In this document: in pieces, positions 23,360 to 32,988 of the stretch
Numbering within the stretch: the first letter of the stretch is position 1
Layout of the letters: each line of letters begins with the position of its first letter
Source: Holdemanella biformis DSM 3989
GTDB taxonomy: Bacteria; Bacillota_I; Bacilli_A; Erysipelotrichales; Erysipelotrichaceae
Assembly: GCF_000156655.1 (NCBI RefSeq)
Contig: NZ_DS996844.1
Coordinates: 1 to 35,839, forward strand
DNA: 35,839 nt
Direction: 5' to 3'
Made by a program: the position numbers and the translations under genes
Notes under the pieces: generated by a model
The model's input: only the letters and a program-made list of their open reading frames with translations
Told to the model about the DNA's origin: nothing
Databases searched by the model: none

Positions 23360-23736
23360 CAAATCACGAATCTCTTCTAATAAGACAACAGTATCTTCTT
23401 TTTTAGGTTCTTTTTGATCAAGTTGATCATTTGTTGTCTTTTTAAAATGTGCTAAAAACTTCAACATTGTAAAGATGCATGCTGCCACAATCAAGAAATC
23501 TACAACATTTTGAATAAAATTACCATACGTGATTGTAGCTGTGCCTACTCGAATTTTTAAACCGTAAAATCAAGTCTACCAATTAAAATTCCCACAATCG
23601 GCATCAATATATCATTTACCAAGGAAGTCACAATTTTTCCAAAAGCACCACCAATAATGACACCCACAGCCATATCCATCACATTGCCTTTGGCAATAAA
23701 CTCTTTAAATTCACTGATTGTTTTATTTGTCTTCAT
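23333..23736 (-). pseudogene. mscL: mscL, frameshifted (large mechanosensitive channel)
   Basis: A MscL gene with one frameshift. The first part reads [34 protein letters not shown] and stops at 23557-23559. One base inserted in ACGGTTTA (23559-23564) restores [36 protein letters not shown] and the conserved C-terminal VVLLEEIRDLLKKI, ending with TAA at 23333. Restored length is about 134 residues, normal for MscL. Family: a pentameric pressure-release channel. The start lies two bases after the symporter stop (TAGGATG), so it may be translated by coupling. The break is at a short run of G and T, so a sequencing error is quite possible. Confidence 0.9.
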
Positions 23737-23737
23737 C

Positions 23738-24949
23738 CTATTTTTTCTTTTTAAAATGTAAGGTCTGCTTTAATACAGTTGAACAAGCCAAGTCACCAAT
23801 GACATTCACACAAGTAGCTCCCATGTCACACAAAGTATTTACTGAAATATAAACACCTAGGATTTGATTTGTTGGAATTCCTGCAATTGGACACAATGCC
23901 GCAAAAGCAGCAATAGCACCACCTGGAACGCCTGGAGTACCAACACTTAACAATACGTTACAAGCAAGGACAGTTACCATTGTTCCAATACTTAAATCAA
24001 TACCTAAAGCTGTCGCAAAGAATGTAATCATAAATGACATCAAAATCGAAACAGCATCCATATTGATTGTTGCACCTAAAGGTAAAGTTAAAGATGTGAT
24101 TTCTTCAGGAATACCAATCTTTTCTGAAGCACACTTTAATGAAATAGGAATCGTAGCACTACTTGAACAAGTTCCAAACGCATTCAATCCTGCTGGTGCA
24201 ATATCTTTAAAAAATTGAATTGGACTATATTTTCCAAAGAATTTAACCATACCACCATAAACAATAAATGCATATAAATAGAACGTAATATACAATGCCA
24301 ATAATACTTGCCCTAATTGAAGCATTGTATCCACACCATTTGAATACATAACTGTGGCAATACATGCGAATACTCCAAATGGAGTCACATACATAATTTT
24401 ACTAATAATAAAAATAGAAATTTGATAAATGGAATCACACAAATTCACAAATGGATCTGCTTTTTCCTTGATAGCCAAACAAGCAAGTCCAATAATTACG
24501 GCAAAAGCTAATACTTGAAGCATATTTCCCGTTGCGAAAGCCTCTACTGGATTTGAAGGAATAATATTCTGTAAAGTATCCAACAAACCATTAAATGTAG
24601 CTGCTTCTACTTGCGTCTTAGTTGCCACAATATGTGCATTCTTACCCAAATGTAATAAACGAGGTAAAACCAATCCTAAACCAGAAGCCAAAGCTGTTGT
24701 ACCTGTATACCATAATAAGGCATGTAAACCAACTTTACCTGTTTTGGCAATATCTCCAATCCCAATAATTCCCATGACTAAACTTGTAAATACAAGTGGG
24801 AAAATCATCATTTTTAAGGCCGACATATATATGGAAGCAACAACGCTCAATGCGGTATTTGCCCATTCCGGCATTATAATCCCAACAATAACACCTGCAA
24901 TCAAGCCAATAAAAATGCCAAGTGTTATATTATATCCTTTCTTTTTCAT
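23738..24949 (-). CDS. Dicarboxylate/amino acid:cation symporter (DAACS)
   Basis: A 403-residue transporter of the glutamate/aspartate/dicarboxylate:cation symporter family (GltP/GltT-like), with about eight helices and two re-entrant loops. Diagnostic motifs: [13 protein letters not shown] (hairpin loop 1, about residue 280), [12 protein letters not shown] (NMDGT-like, cation site) and [13 protein letters not shown] (hairpin loop 2). The start at 24949 has GGAGGAG five bases upstream; a more upstream start at 24982 lies between the promoter and the RBS and is not supported. It has its own consensus promoter, and the mscL frame follows directly. Exact substrate (Glu, Asp, Ser/Thr or C4-dicarboxylate) is not predictable here. 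Confidence 0.93.
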   Translation of the reverse strand: MKKKGYNITLGIFIGLIAGVIVGIIMPEWANTALSVVASIYMSALKMMIFPLVFTSLVMGIIGIGDIAKTGKVGLHALLWYTGTTALASGLGLVLPRLLHLGKNAHIVATKTQVEAATFNGLLDTLQNIIPSNPVEAFATGNMLQVLAFAVIIGLACLAIKEKADPFVNLCDSIYQISIFIISKIMYVTPFGVFACIATVMYSNGVDTMLQLGQVLLALYITFYLYAFIVYGGMVKFFGKYSPIQFFKDIAPAGLNAFGTCSSSATIPISLKCASEKIGIPEEITSLTLPLGATINMDAVSILMSFMITFFATALGIDLSIGTMVTVLACNVLLSVGTPGVPGGAIAAFAALCPIAGIPTNQILGVYISVNTLCDMGATCVNVIGDLACSTVLKQTLHFKKKK

Positions 24950-24972
24950 AACTCTCCTCCAACAATGTAAAT

Positions 24973-25001
24973 ATTTTATCATATGACTACATATATGTAA
25001 A
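24973..25001 (-). promoter_or_regulatory. Promoter of the symporter gene
   Basis: Minus-strand TTTACA, a 17-base spacer, TAAAAT. The spacer holds ATATATGTAGTCATATG, which has some dyad character (ACATATATGT spans the -35), a possible operator. Confidence 0.7.
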
Positions 25002-25016
25002 AATTTACAAATACAC

Positions 25017-25044
25017 TAAAAAAGACACTGCCTAAAACAGTGTC
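25017..25044 (-). terminator. Terminator after polC
   Basis: Minus-strand GACACTG-TTTTAGG-CAGTGTC (7-bp stem) followed by TTTTTT. The loop contains the polC TAG stop, so this ends the ftsW-polC operon. Confidence 0.9.
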
Positions 25045-28000
25045 ATTTGATTTTCTTCATCCAATCCCTCTAAAGCATTCATTTCAGCTAACTTTTCAAC
25101 TAAAGTTTTTGAAAGCTGTGTACGCTTTAATACATCTTCCTTAGAAAGGAATGGTTTTTCTTCTCTAGCCTTTACAACAGATAAGCCTACGTTTGAACCC
25201 AAACCATCAATACTTGTAAAAGGTGGAATAATTGCTTTTGGATCATCTGGATCCACAATAAATTCGGTGGCTGCACTACGATTAATACTAATATTCGAGA
25301 ATCTAAAGCCACGTAAAACCATTTCTAAAGCAAGTTCTAACGTATCATAAATAGCCAATTCTTTATCACTTGGTTTTTGTGTTTTATCCTCTTTCATATG
25401 TTTGATATCCGCCATTCTTTGACGAATGGCAGCCTCACCTTGAATCATGGTCTGCACATCATAAGCATCACAACGAATACTAAAATACATACAATAATAA
25501 TGTACTGGCATATGTACCTTAAACCATGCAATACGCACAGCCATCATAACATAGGCAACCGCATGAGCCTTAGGGAACATGTATTTGATTTTTGTACAAG
25601 AATCAATAAACCATTCTGGTACATTGTTCGCCTTCATTTCAGTAACCCATTCATCTTTTAAACCTTTACCCTTACGGACACTTTCCATAATCGTAAATGA
25701 TAATTTTGGTTTAACACCATATCCCATTAAATCAACCATGATATCGTCACGACAACCAATAACTTCATTCAACTTACAAGTTCCATTATCAATCAAATCT
25801 TTGGCATTTCCCAACCAAACATCCGTACCATGAGACAAACCAGAAATAGTGACTAATTCCGCAAATGTTGTCGGCTTTGTAAGTTCTAGAATCCCACGAA
25901 CAAATGGTGTACCAAACTCAGGAATACCAGCTGCTCCAGTCACTTCATTATATTTTGTCGTATCGATTTTCAGTGATTCTGTCGTAGAAAAAATAGCCAT
26001 AGTTGCCTGATCATTCATTGGAATTTGACGAACATTGACTCCCGTAATTCGCTCTAACATTTTCATAGCCGTAGGATCGACATGCCCTAAAATATCAAAT
26101 TTTAAGATATTATCATGAATCTGGTGGAAATCGAAGTGTGTTGTTTTCCAAGTCGCATTTGGATTGTTTGCCGGATATTGAACTGGCGTAAAATCATGCA
26201 CATCCATATCCAAAGGTACAACGACAATACCACCTGGGTGCTGACCCGTTGTTCTTTTTACGCCTTCACAACCTTTGGCCAAATCTACACGCTTTGCCTC
26301 ATTAAAAGGCTCACACTCCATCTCTTCCTCATATCCTTTGACATATCCATATGCCGTTTTTTCCTGTACCGTACCTACAGTACCTGCTCTAAAAACGTGA
26401 TCATCACCAAATACTTCTTTTGTGTATGCATGGGCATTTGGCTGATATTCACCCGAGAAGTTCAAATCAATATCGGGAACTTTATCCCCCTCAAAACCTA
26501 AGAATGTTTCAAACGGAATATCCTGACCATCCCCACGCATAATTTCTCCGCATACTGGACAAACTTTATCCGGTAAATCAAAACCAGACTTAGCTTCATC
26601 TCCATCTAAAAATTCATAATGCTGACAATTCTTGCATACATAATGAGGTGTTAATGGATTTACTTCTGTGATATTTGACATTGTCGCAACAAAACTAGAA
26701 CCTACAGATCCACGCGAACCTACTAGATATCCATCATCATTGCTCTTTTTTACAAGTAAGTGTGAAATATAATAAACTACATAATATCCATGACCAATGA
26801 TACTATCCAATTCACGTGTTAATCGTTTTTCAACAATGTCTGGCAAATCTTTTCCATACCATTGGTGAGCTGTTTCAAAACAAATATCACGCAATTTTTG
26901 GTCTGACCCCTCAATATCCGGTGGATACAATTTATCCTTAATTGGAAAGATAGGTTCTGTTAATAACTTTAATTTATTTGTGTTTTCCACAACAACCTCA
27001 TAAGCTACATCTTCACCCATCCATTCAAATGCCTTCAACATTTCATCCGTTGTCAACAAATGCTGATTTGGATTGCTCGTAGCCTTACGCGCTTGCTTAT
27101 TATAAATATATAGAGGATGTCTAGCATTCCCAATTGCCTTGGCATTGATATACACATCACGAAGACGTTTCTCATTTGGATTTACATAATGTGCATCACT
27201 TGATGCGATAACCATCTTACCTGCTTCTTTTGCGGTATCATAAATAAACTGTAGATACCATTTTAAATCCTCCACATCCGTAATGCTTCCACGATCCAAC
27301 ATATTCTTATAACAATCTAATGGCTGTAACTCAATATAGTCATAATAGGCCATGGCTTCAAATAATTCTTTTTTACTTCTTGTATGAGCTAGTTCAAAAA
27401 TCTCACCATTTTGACAAGAAGAACCAATTAATAAGTTGCCATTATCCCACTTCTTTGAAATTTCTTCCTTAATAATACGTGGCTGCCCATTTTCTTTACC
27501 CATACTTACTAAATATTGTGTATGCGATAAAGTAATCAATTCAAACAACTCTTTTAAGCCATCTTTATTCTTGGCAAAAACGGTCATGTGATATGGACGA
27601 TTTCTTTCATAAGGCTTCTTGCTTGAATACTTTTCACATCCACCTTCCATATCCATCAATGTATCTAATGTTGCGTCATGGCCCAATTGATTCATCATAT
27701 TATACATGACTTGTGAAAGTACATCCGCATCATAATCCGCACGGTGCGCTCCTTCACCATCATAACTCACGCGATAGTGACGACATACACTTCCTAAATT
27801 AAAGCGTTTTTGTTCGTCTGGAAGCATCGCATATGATAGTGGTAACGTATCAATCACCGGATTGGTTAGTTCATCACGACCTGTTTTACGACACGCTGCA
27901 TTCATAAAGCCAACGTCAAAGGTTGCGTTGTGTGCTACTAAAATGGAATCCCCAATAAACTCTAACAATTCATCTAAGGCATCTTCGATTGGTTTTGCGC

Positions 28001-29345
28001 AATCCACATCATTTTGTGTAATATGCGTTAAATTTGAAATATGCGCAGGAATCGTTCGCTTTGGATTAATGAACATCTGTAATCGTCCAACCTCTTCACG
28101 ATTTTTGATTTTCACACCACCAAATTCAATAATTTCATCACGCGTATTCGAAAGACCCGTAGTTTCCAAGTCAAATACGACAAATGTTGCATCTTCTAAT
28201 CTTCGATGATCATTATTGTAGACAATATGATATTTAGAGTCCGCCACTAACATTTCACATCCATACAACATTTTAAATTCGCGATTTGGATTTTTTTTCG
28301 ATAAAGCTTCAATCTTGTGTTGAGCCATTGGAAAAGCCTGAACAACTTGATGGTCACACACACCAATTGAATCCATACCCCAATCATAGGCTTGTTGGAT
28401 AAATTCTTCGATAGCACAAACTCCATCCATTTCCGAAAAGTTAGAGTGTACATGCCACTCTGTCCTTTTCACCTTGGCATGATCTTCTCTTTTCTTTTCT
28501 TGTGTGATTTCAAGCTTTCTTACCATGAAAGAATCGCACTTAGAAAAAGAATCATACACTACTTCTCCCGTTAAAACGACGTGCATTCCTTTTTTTACAG
28601 ATTCAATTTCTTCAATTGGACATCTAGCTCCTTCAAAACGTTTGGCAACGATCGCATCATCATAATCACTGATATATAGCATCTGTAGTGTTTTACCACT
28701 TTTCATCACACGATTATCAATATCGAAAATATGACCTTCAATTTGAACATTCGAATAGCCAACACGTAAATCCCTAATATTATATTGTGTAGCCGATTCT
28801 TTTTTATAACTATTTGAAGAAGAATATTGTTTTTTAACCGGTTCTTGTTTTACAACAGGTGCAGCTACTTGCACCTTTGCCGTTTCAATCGCAATATTTT
28901 CCTCTACTTTTTTACATACAATTTCTTGATTGATACCCACTTCTTTTAACTTTTCTACCAAGCTTGGCAATGCTAAATTTAATGCTGCAAGTCTAGACTC
29001 ATCTCGTGTTGAAAAACAAATCGTATCATTTTCTAGATATGGATGTAAAAAACGGAAATCCTTCACATCACTATATTTTTCCACAAAATGATTCACATAA
29101 CGATCTAATTCATCCATTTCTACCGCATTATTTTTGGAATGAATATGCAACTTCACATGTACATGCAATGCAAGCTGCAACTTTGTGATGATCTGTTCAT
29201 ATACTTCTAAAGGAATTACATTCTCAAATTCTATATAAAACTCAACCATTTTATGTGTTGCATGAAAAATGGGATTCTCATAAAATGAGGCATTTTTAAA
29301 ATAAGCATATAATTGGGCATCTAATAATTTTTCAAATACTTCCAT
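25032..29345 (-). CDS. polC: DNA polymerase III alpha subunit, PolC type
   Basis: The 1437-residue gram-positive replicative polymerase with proofreading. Order: N-terminal domain (1-190), OB fold (about 195-280), PHP start TEWHVHSNFS near 297, DnaQ-like 3'-5' exonuclease inserted at VVFDLETTGL (391 onward), rest of the PHP domain with SSDAHY, zinc-binding cysteines (CKNCQHYEF and CPVCGEI), polymerase palm with DIDLNFSG near 956, fingers, and C-terminal region. Length equals that of Bacillus PolC. The MEVFEKLL start at 29345 lies one base after the rnc stop (TAAAATG), so it is coupled; a longer frame to 29438 only reads through rnc. Last gene of the operon. No lesions seen. Confidence 0.97.
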   Translation of the reverse strand: MEVFEKLLDAQLYAYFKNASFYENPIFHATHKMVEFYIEFENVIPLEVYEQIITKLQLALHVHVKLHIHSKNNAVEMDELDRYVNHFVEKYSDVKDFRFLHPYLENDTICFSTRDESRLAALNLALPSLVEKLKEVGINQEIVCKKVEENIAIETAKVQVAAPVVKQEPVKKQYSSSNSYKKESATQYNIRDLRVGYSNVQIEGHIFDIDNRVMKSGKTLQMLYISDYDDAIVAKRFEGARCPIEEIESVKKGMHVVLTGEVVYDSFSKCDSFMVRKLEITQEKKREDHAKVKRTEWHVHSNFSEMDGVCAIEEFIQQAYDWGMDSIGVCDHQVVQAFPMAQHKIEALSKKNPNREFKMLYGCEMLVADSKYHIVYNNDHRRLEDATFVVFDLETTGLSNTRDEIIEFGGVKIKNREEVGRLQMFINPKRTIPAHISNLTHITQNDVDCAKPIEDALDELLEFIGDSILVAHNATFDVGFMNAACRKTGRDELTNPVIDTLPLSYAMLPDEQKRFNLGSVCRHYRVSYDGEGAHRADYDADVLSQVMYNMMNQLGHDATLDTLMDMEGGCEKYSSKKPYERNRPYHMTVFAKNKDGLKELFELITLSHTQYLVSMGKENGQPRIIKEEISKKWDNGNLLIGSSCQNGEIFELAHTRSKKELFEAMAYYDYIELQPLDCYKNMLDRGSITDVEDLKWYLQFIYDTAKEAGKMVIASSDAHYVNPNEKRLRDVYINAKAIGNARHPLYIYNKQARKATSNPNQHLLTTDEMLKAFEWMGEDVAYEVVVENTNKLKLLTEPIFPIKDKLYPPDIEGSDQKLRDICFETAHQWYGKDLPDIVEKRLTRELDSIIGHGYYVVYYISHLLVKKSNDDGYLVGSRGSVGSSFVATMSNITEVNPLTPHYVCKNCQHYEFLDGDEAKSGFDLPDKVCPVCGEIMRGDGQDIPFETFLGFEGDKVPDIDLNFSGEYQPNAHAYTKEVFGDDHVFRAGTVGTVQEKTAYGYVKGYEEEMECEPFNEAKRVDLAKGCEGVKRTTGQHPGGIVVVPLDMDVHDFTPVQYPANNPNATWKTTHFDFHQIHDNILKFDILGHVDPTAMKMLERITGVNVRQIPMNDQATMAIFSTTESLKIDTTKYNEVTGAAGIPEFGTPFVRGILELTKPTTFAELVTISGLSHGTDVWLGNAKDLIDNGTCKLNEVIGCRDDIMVDLMGYGVKPKLSFTIMESVRKGKGLKDEWVTEMKANNVPEWFIDSCTKIKYMFPKAHAVAYVMMAVRIAWFKVHMPVHYYCMYFSIRCDAYDVQTMIQGEAAIRQRMADIKHMKEDKTQKPSDKELAIYDTLELALEMVLRGFRFSNISINRSAATEFIVDPDDPKAIIPPFTSIDGLGSNVGLSVVKAREEKPFLSKEDVLKRTQLSKTLVEKLAEMNALEGLDEENQMTLF

Positions 29346-29346
29346 T

Positions 29347-30031
29347 TTATTTAGCCATCTTTTCAAAAGCATCCTTAGCGGCTTTTTGTTCTGCTTTTTT
29401 CTTCGTACTACTTGTTCCTTGCCCCAATAAAATATCATCTAAATATACACCCATAGTAAATGTTGGAGCATTACTTGGACCTTTTTCTTCTAATAGTTTA
29501 TATTGAATCGTCTTTCTAGAGTCTGCTTGAATTACTTCTTGTAAATGTGTTTTATAATCTGTAACAGCCTCGCTTTTTTCTTGTTTAAATACAGGCTTCA
29601 TATATTTAGTCAAGATTTCATCACACACATGATATCCTTGATCAATATAAATAGCTCCAATACAAGCTTCAAACTGGTCAGCTAAAATACTTTCTCGATT
29701 TCTTCCACCCGTTTTTTCTTCGCCAACACCTAAACGCAAAAATTCATACCATCCTAGTTGTCTATTTAATACATATAGCGTAGATTCACATACCGTTTGT
29801 GCACGAAGTGTTGTCATTTGTCCCTCGCGCATTTTTGGTTCCATTAAAAAATAGTTGAGTTGCACTCCAAATTTGTAAAACTGAATCTCCCATAAATTCA
29901 AGTCGTTCATTATCATCCATTTGGCGATGATGTTCATTGGCATAAGAAGAATGTGTACATGCCTCTAAATAAATATCCTCATTTTTATATTTATATCCAT
30001 TTGCCTTTAACCAATCGATAAACTTTTCCAT
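29347..30031 (-). pseudogene. rnc: rnc, ribonuclease III, frameshifted
   Basis: Ribonuclease III in two frames. The 5' part (from the ATG at 30031) carries the catalytic signature ERLEFMGDSVLQI; the 3' part carries EGQMTTLRAQTVCE, GGRNRESILADQFEACIGAIYID and a double-stranded RNA binding domain (DYKTHLQEVIQ to KKKAEQKAAKDAF). They join if one base is removed from a run of six T (minus strand; 29846-29851). The joined protein would be about 227 residues, normal for the family. It processes rRNA and dsRNA. It sits between coaD and polC with TAAAATG junctions on both sides. Because the rest of the gene is fully conserved, an indel error in the homopolymer, or slippage at U6, is more likely than real loss. 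Confidence 0.93.
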
Positions 30032-30032
30032 T

Positions 30033-30509
30033 TTATTCTTCTCCTTTTTTAAGATCTTCTAATACACAAGCTGGAACAAATCCAGAAATGTTTTGTCCAT
30101 ATTTAAAGAGTTCTCTTACATTTGAACTTGAATATAAACTATATTCAGGTCGTGTAAATAGACAAACTGTTTCGATATTCTCATCCAATCTTGCATTCAT
30201 AAACGCCATATTTTGCTCGTATGTACAATCCACACCATTACGAATTCCACGTACCAGCACAGTAGCATTTACACTTTTACAAGCCTCTACTACTAATCCA
30301 GATTGAATTTTACATGTTACATTCGACAAATGTTTTGTCGATGCATTTAACCATGCAAGTCTTCTTGCTTCAGTAAACTCATTGTTCTTGTCTGAGTTTG
30401 GTGAAATAAAAACAACCAACTCATCAAACAATTTGCTTGCCCTTTCAATAATATCCAAATGCCCATATGTCACTGGGTCAAATGTTCCACAAAATGCTGC
30501 TATTTTCAT
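30033..30509 (-). CDS. coaD: Phosphopantetheine adenylyltransferase
   Basis: A 158-residue enzyme for the fourth step of coenzyme A synthesis: 4'-phosphopantetheine plus ATP gives dephospho-CoA. Nucleotidyltransferase motif GTFDPVTYGH at 8-17, substrate region VRGIRNGVDCTYEQNMAFMN near 89-108, and SSSNVREL near 127-134 (ISSTxVRE equivalent). Length is typical. Its ATG overlaps the rsmD stop by one base (TAATG) with GAGGAG upstream, and the rnc start follows its stop by one base. The rsmD-coaD pair is a common arrangement in Firmicutes. Confidence 0.96.
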   Translation of the reverse strand: MKIAAFCGTFDPVTYGHLDIIERASKLFDELVVFISPNSDKNNEFTEARRLAWLNASTKHLSNVTCKIQSGLVVEACKSVNATVLVRGIRNGVDCTYEQNMAFMNARLDENIETVCLFTRPEYSLYSSSNVRELFKYGQNISGFVPACVLEDLKKGEE

Positions 30510-31060
30510 TACTCATTCTCCTCTTTTTGATAATAAGAAATACGCGTAATACCGTATGTCTTTTCTTTATATTTTGTAAAAGAAGCGATCCTTTCAGGCC
30601 ACACCTCTTCTTCAAGGCTTTCCACAACAATAACTCCATCCAATTTTACCATATCTAAATCATCTAACTTCTGAATCAATTTTTCATTTTCCTGCTTTGC
30701 GTAAGGAGGATCAATATATACCACATCATATTTTAATGTTAGCCGCTCTAACACAGTAAAGATATTTCCACAAATAATCTTTGTTTCTTTATCCGCCTTT
30801 AAGTTTTTTACATTCTCCTTGATTACCGAGATAGCACCCTTATTATTATCGACTAAAGTCGCATGATCCATACCTCGACTTACAGCTTCTAATCCCATAT
30901 TTCCAGTTCCGCTGTAACAGTCTAAAAAGTTACCACCATCAAAAATATTTCCCAAACTTGAAAAGATAGCGCCTTTGATTTTATCTTGTGTAGGCCTAGT
31001 CGCATCATTTTTAGGACTCTTTAATGATCTAGAACCATATTTTCCCGCCACAATTCTCAT
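30509..31060 (-). CDS. rsmD: 16S rRNA (guanine(966)-N(2))-methyltransferase RsmD
   Basis: A 183-residue SAM-dependent methyltransferase that modifies 16S rRNA at G966 (E. coli numbering). N-terminal MRIVAGKYGSRSLKSP and RPTQDKIKGAIFSSL are typical; the SAM site is LDCYSGTGNMGLEA at 46-59, and the catalytic N-methylase motif DPPY is at 117-120. It overlaps the upstream ftsW-like gene by four bases (ATGA) and coaD by one base. Confidence 0.95.
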   Translation of the reverse strand: MRIVAGKYGSRSLKSPKNDATRPTQDKIKGAIFSSLGNIFDGGNFLDCYSGTGNMGLEAVSRGMDHATLVDNNKGAISVIKENVKNLKADKETKIICGNIFTVLERLTLKYDVVYIDPPYAKQENEKLIQKLDDLDMVKLDGVIVVESLEEEVWPERIASFTKYKEKTYGITRISYYQKEENE

Positions 31061-32265
31061 AATAAACGATCCATCTCCTTTCGTCTAATCGAACAAATAC
31101 AATTTTGTGCCAACCCCATTGTCAACATAATCGACATTAAGCTTGTTCCTCCACTACTAATAAATAAGAGTGGAACTCCTGTAAAAGGAATTAAGCAAGC
31201 AACGCCTCCGGCATTTAAGAAAAAGTGCATAAATAAATAAACGCCTGTTCCACCTAATATTACTTTATACATGTCTTCACTTGTTTTAAATGCATAATAA
31301 AATAAACGAATTTCAATCATTCCATATAATATAACTAAACCAAACAACCCAAAAACACCCGTTTCCTCAAGCAATACAGCTAGAATATAATCATTATCTG
31401 CCTGTGTTAAATAGCCATATTTTCGAGTTGAATTGCCTATACCTTTTCCACGAATATCTGAACTTGCGATACCATATAATGAGTTAGCAGGCTGATATCC
31501 ATCTCCATATACATCGGTATATGGATCTTTAAAATTTTCAACACGCACCGCAATATGAGCAAGCGATGTATGTTTTATAATTTCAGTACCAATATTTGTG
31601 ATTCCAAATAAGACAATAGCTGCTGCAACTGCTCCATAAACGAATAATTTTAATAATCGTTGCATACGTTGTAAAACCACATATCTAGGAATCATAATAC
31701 AAGATAGGAAAATAAAACAAATAATCACCAATGTTCCCATGTCTTTTTGCATAGCCACAATAAAAAATATAACAATAAATGCAGCCCATGCCTTTATAAA
31801 AAGATGGCCTTTTTCTTTTAACATGACTGTTTTTGTCTTAGCTCGATATAAGCACGTAGCACAAATTATCATAATCAATGGTTTTGCGAATTCACTTGGC
31901 TGTAAAGATATACCTCCAATCAAGATCCAGGCATGACTTCCTCCAATTTCCGCAGAAAAAAGCGGAAGTATCAACATAATCAAAAGGGCTATAATAATTC
32001 CGTTTTCCAATTTGGAATACCATTTAAAACGAAACCATCTATTCATAAACCACATCGCAATATATCCACATAACACAAACATGCATTGTTTCATCAGTAC
32101 TTTAGGAACAATATTGGGTGCAGATGTTGTTTTTCCTACGTTTGTTGAAATAATCGTGAATGTTCCAGCCAATAACAGAAGCGCAACCGCCCAATTTATA
32201 TATTTATCACATTTTGAATCCAATGCGAAAAACGATAATTTTGATCGCCGTTTTTGTTTGGACAT
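31057..32265 (-). CDS. FtsW/RodA/SpoVE-family SEDS protein
   Basis: A 402-residue polytopic membrane protein of the SEDS family, the peptidoglycan glycosyltransferases that polymerise lipid II with a class B PBP partner. About ten helices; diagnostic motifs are LQPSEFAKPLIMI near 135, a long extracellular loop with GKGIGNSTRKYGYLTQADNDYILAVLLEETG near 270, and PFTGVPLLFISSGGTSLM near the C-terminus. A charged cytoplasmic N-terminus (KQKRRSK) precedes helix 1. GGGGGGAT supports the start. Gene order (with rsmD and coaD) and the TGVPLPFxSxGG-like end favour FtsW over RodA, but I cannot separate them. First gene of the operon. Confidence 0.9.
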   Translation of the reverse strand: MSKQKRRSKLSFFALDSKCDKYINWAVALLLLAGTFTIISTNVGKTTSAPNIVPKVLMKQCMFVLCGYIAMWFMNRWFRFKWYSKLENGIIIALLIMLILPLFSAEIGGSHAWILIGGISLQPSEFAKPLIMIICATCLYRAKTKTVMLKEKGHLFIKAWAAFIVIFFIVAMQKDMGTLVIICFIFLSCIMIPRYVVLQRMQRLLKLFVYGAVAAAIVLFGITNIGTEIIKHTSLAHIAVRVENFKDPYTDVYGDGYQPANSLYGIASSDIRGKGIGNSTRKYGYLTQADNDYILAVLLEETGVFGLFGLVILYGMIEIRLFYYAFKTSEDMYKVILGGTGVYLFMHFFLNAGGVACLIPFTGVPLLFISSGGTSLMSIMLTMGLAQNCICSIRRKEMDRLL

Positions 32266-32289
32266 GATAATCCCCCCATCATAAATTCT

Positions 32290-32321
32290 ATTTTAGCATA
32301 TTTTCAAAAATCATTTGTCAA
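32290..32321 (-). promoter_or_regulatory. Promoter of the ftsW-polC operon
   Basis: Extended -10 TGCTAAAAT (minus strand, 32290-32298) with a TTGACA 20 bases upstream (32316-32321). The spacing is long, so the extended -10 may carry most of the activity. The -35 overlaps that of the divergent def promoter. Confidence 0.55.
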
Positions 32322-32343
32322 TAATTCGAAAATGCTATAGAAT
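32315..32343 (+). promoter_or_regulatory. Promoter of def
   Basis: TTGTCA, a 17-base spacer, TAGAAT. Transcription would start about 13 bases before the ATG. Confidence 0.7.
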
Positions 32344-32362
32344 ACTTGCGAGGATGATTACT

Positions 32363-32914
32363 ATGAAAATAACAAGCAAAGATATTATATTAGATACTGA
32401 TGAGCGAATTCGTATGCAAAGTGAGCCTGTTTCATTGCCTTTGTCCAATGAAGATAAAGAACTTTTACAGGCTATGTTAGATTATGTGCGTAATTCACAA
32501 GATGATGAAATTGCCAAAGCTGAAGGTTTACAACCAGCTGTTGGTATTGCAGCCGTTCAAGTCGGTGTTTTAAAACAAATGATTGCGGTTGTGATTCCTT
32601 ATGAAGATGGTGTAGATGAGGTCGCATTAGTCAACCCTAAAATCATTTCAGAATCTGTACAAAATGCATACTTAGATAATGGAGAAGGCTGTTTATCTGT
32701 AAAAGGTGAACATCCTGGTCATGTTTTCCGTCATGCTCGAATTAAAGTTCGTGGTTATGATTTGATTCAAGATAAAAATGTAACCATTTCAGCCGAAGGC
32801 TATTTCGCAATTTGCCTTCAACACGAAATTGATCACTTGTCAGGTACACTTTTCTATGATCACATTGATGCCAACAATCCTTGGAAAAGTGATGATGAGG
32901 CAGAAGTCATTTAA
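32363..32914 (+). CDS. def: Peptide deformylase
   Basis: A 183-residue metalloenzyme that removes the formyl group from nascent proteins. The three family motifs are intact: GIAAVQVG (motif I, near 61-68), EGCLSV (motif II, Cys110) and QHEIDHLSG (motif III, His154, Glu155, His158); Cys110 and the two His bind the metal. The insertion and length match the type 2 enzymes of Gram-positive bacteria. The ATG at 32363 follows GAGGATG; ATGs at 32354 and 32315 lie on or before the RBS or promoter and are rejected. It stands alone between its promoter and a terminator. Confidence 0.96.
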   Translation: MKITSKDIILDTDERIRMQSEPVSLPLSNEDKELLQAMLDYVRNSQDDEIAKAEGLQPAVGIAAVQVGVLKQMIAVVIPYEDGVDEVALVNPKIISESVQNAYLDNGEGCLSVKGEHPGHVFRHARIKVRGYDLIQDKNVTISAEGYFAICLQHEIDHLSGTLFYDHIDANNPWKSDDEAEVI

Positions 32915-32928
32915 GCTTCTGCTTTTTT
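32900..32928 (+). terminator. Terminator of def
   Basis: GCAGAAG-TCATTTAAG-CTTCTGC (7-bp stem, stop codon in the loop) followed by TTTTTT. Confidence 0.85.
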
Positions 32929-32942
32929 AAATTGACTAGCTT

Positions 32943-32951
32943 TGCTATAAT
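32943..32951 (+). promoter_or_regulatory. Extended -10 promoter of rnjA
   Basis: TGCTATAAT (TGN-TATAAT), about 38 bases before the ATG. No -35 box at proper spacing; a nearby TTGACT is only 8 bases away. Confidence 0.6.
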
Positions 32952-32988
32952 AACAATAGAGTCATTAAATTATAGAAAGAGGTCGAAT

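Noticed and set aside
29840-29855. Programmed -1 frameshift in rnc
   Set aside because: The downstream frame is reached by moving one base forward, not back, so a classical -1 slippery heptamer does not fit.
32932-32951. TTGACT as the -35 of the rnjA promoter
   Set aside because: Only eight bases separate it from TATAAT; the extended -10 explains the promoter better.
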